A stretch of DNA of 6,019 bases from an uncultured bacterium (GTDB lineage Bacteria > Bacillota > Clostridia > Oscillospirales > Oscillospiraceae). This document shows positions 5,213-6,019 of the stretch, piece by piece. The notes under the pieces were generated by a model, which worked only from the letters and a program-made list of their open reading frames with translations, searched no databases and was not told where the DNA came from. The DNA is taken from assembly GCA_949286295.1 (NCBI GenBank), contig CASECK010000159.1:1-6019 (forward strand), read 5' to 3'. Numbering within the stretch: the first letter of the stretch is position 1; each line of letters opens with the position of its first letter. Both the position numbers and the translations under genes were made by a program.

Positions 5213-6019
5213 TCACCCTTCGCTGGTAATCTTCCACTGGACCGCCCGGTTGTAGTCCGCCCACATCCTGGCGTACAGCCCGCCCGAGGAGGTCAGCTCC
5301 TCGTGGGTGCCCTGTTCCACGATGCGCCCCTGGTCCAGGACGAGAATCTTGTCCGCCCCCACCACGGTGGACAGGCGGTGGGCAATCATGATGACGGTGC
5401 GGCCCTTGGTCAGTTGGGCGAAGGCCCGCTGAATCAGCACCTCATTCTCCGGGTCGGCGAAGGCGGTGGCCTCGTCCAGCACCACGATAGGGGCGTCCTT
5501 CAGAATGGCCCGGGCCAGGGCGATACGCTGCTGCTCCCCGCCGGACAGGTGGGTGCCCTCTGCGCCGATTATGGTGTCCATCCCCTTTGGCAGCTTTGCC
5601 AGGATGTCCCCGCACTGGGCGGCCGTCAGGGCTGCAAGCGCCTGCTCCCGGGTGGCCTCCGGCTTTGCGGCCCGGACATTCTCCAGAATGGAGGTCTTGA
5701 ACAGCCGGCTGTTCTGGAACACAAAGGCAATCTGATTCATGAGCACGTGGGGGTCCATGTCCCGCACGTCCACACCGCCCACCTTCACGGCGCCGGAGGA
5801 CGCGTCCCAGAACCGGGGAATCAGGCTGGCAGCAGTGGTCTTTCCCCCGCCGGAGGGACCCACCAGGGCCACCGTCTGCCCCGGCTCCACGGTGAAGGAG
5901 ACGTGGGACAGGGCGGGGGCCTCCGCCCCGTCGTAGGTAAAGCTCACATCCTTGAACGCCACCCGGCTGTTCTGTGGCATTTTGGGATGCTCCGGCATCT
6001 TCAACTCCGGGGCATCCAT
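5213..6019 (-). CDS. ABC transporter half-molecule, ATPase domain (5' end outside window)
   Basis: The visible 268 residues are the linker and nucleotide-binding domain of an ABC exporter-type protein. The frame is open to the window edge, and the Met codon at 6019 is most likely internal because no membrane domain precedes it. Motifs, numbered from that Met, are A-loop Y29, Walker A GPSGGGKTT (54-62), Q-loop Q102 (FVFQNSRLF), signature LSGGEQQR (158-165), Walker B IVVLDEAT (178-185) with catalytic E183, and H214 in AHRLS. The D-loop reads AFAD rather than the common SALD. The DEATAFADPENE wording together with FQNSRLFKTSILENVR recalls a conserved subfamily in Clostridia related to YbtP/IrtA-type transporters; this is family memory rather than a search result. 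The 16-nt spacing to the next half-transporter and the different D-loops suggest a heterodimer. The transported compound cannot be inferred. Confidence 0.92.
   Translation of the reverse strand: MDAPELKMPEHPKMPQNSRVAFKDVSFTYDGAEAPALSHVSFTVEPGQTVALVGPSGGGKTTAASLIPRFWDASSGAVKVGGVDVRDMDPHVLMNQIAFVFQNSRLFKTSILENVRAAKPEATREQALAALTAAQCGDILAKLPKGMDTIIGAEGTHLSGGEQQRIALARAILKDAPIVVLDEATAFADPENEVLIQRAFAQLTKGRTVIMIAHRLSTVVGADKILVLDQGRIVEQGTHEELTSSGGLYARMWADYNRAVQWKITSEG

Noticed and set aside
3376..5229. Plus-strand open frame of 617 codons opposite the complete ABC transporter gene
   Set aside because: It mirrors a fully conserved ABC protein on the minus strand. The translation is low-complexity (H, G, Q, D rich) and has no recognisable motif.
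1..6019. CRISPR array, tRNA or rRNA gene, insertion sequence or phage attachment site
   Set aside because: I saw no regularly spaced direct repeats, tRNA-like sequence, transposase motif or flanking repeats. Nearly all of the window is accounted for by seven conserved genes.

Overview
All genes in this window are encoded on the minus strand, so transcription runs from high to low coordinates. The base composition is clearly GC-rich. The gene order pyrH, frr, uppS, cdsA, dxr is the classic Firmicutes housekeeping cluster. Together these suggest a high-GC member of the Clostridia, possibly a gut Oscillospiraceae/Flavonifractor-type organism. The phylum-level call rests on gene order and protein motifs; the family-level call is a guess.

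Region 1 (6019 down to 3445) holds two adjacent ABC exporter-type half transporters 16 nt apart. The upstream one is cut by the window edge, so only its nucleotide-binding domain and linker are visible. The downstream one is complete, with six membrane segments plus an ATPase domain. Both ATPase domains carry all the standard motifs, so the pair probably forms a heterodimer. Its substrate cannot be read from the sequence. A rho-independent terminator follows the second gene at about 3384-3431.

Region 2 (3444 to 3191) is a 254-base intergenic stretch with no credible gene. It contains the terminator, a 12-bp palindrome, a second GC-rich two-tier stem-loop followed by a T-rich stretch, and promoter-like sequences for the next operon.

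Region 3 (3190 down to 1) is a tightly packed operon: pyrH (UMP kinase), frr (ribosome recycling factor), uppS (undecaprenyl diphosphate synthase), cdsA (phosphatidate cytidylyltransferase) and the first 66 codons of dxr (DXP reductoisomerase). The functions interlock. Dxr starts the committed MEP pathway to the isoprenoid units that UppS condenses into the cell-wall lipid carrier. PyrH supplies UDP, and thus the UTP and CTP used by CdsA and by peptidoglycan precursor synthesis. Frr frees ribosomes after termination.

The points worth a second look are a 17-bp RNA hairpin between frr and uppS, a probable TTG start for cdsA, and an apparent transcriptional break just upstream of pyrH, where rpsB-tsf often lie in related bacteria. 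I found no convincing novel system; most of the window is ordinary housekeeping sequence.
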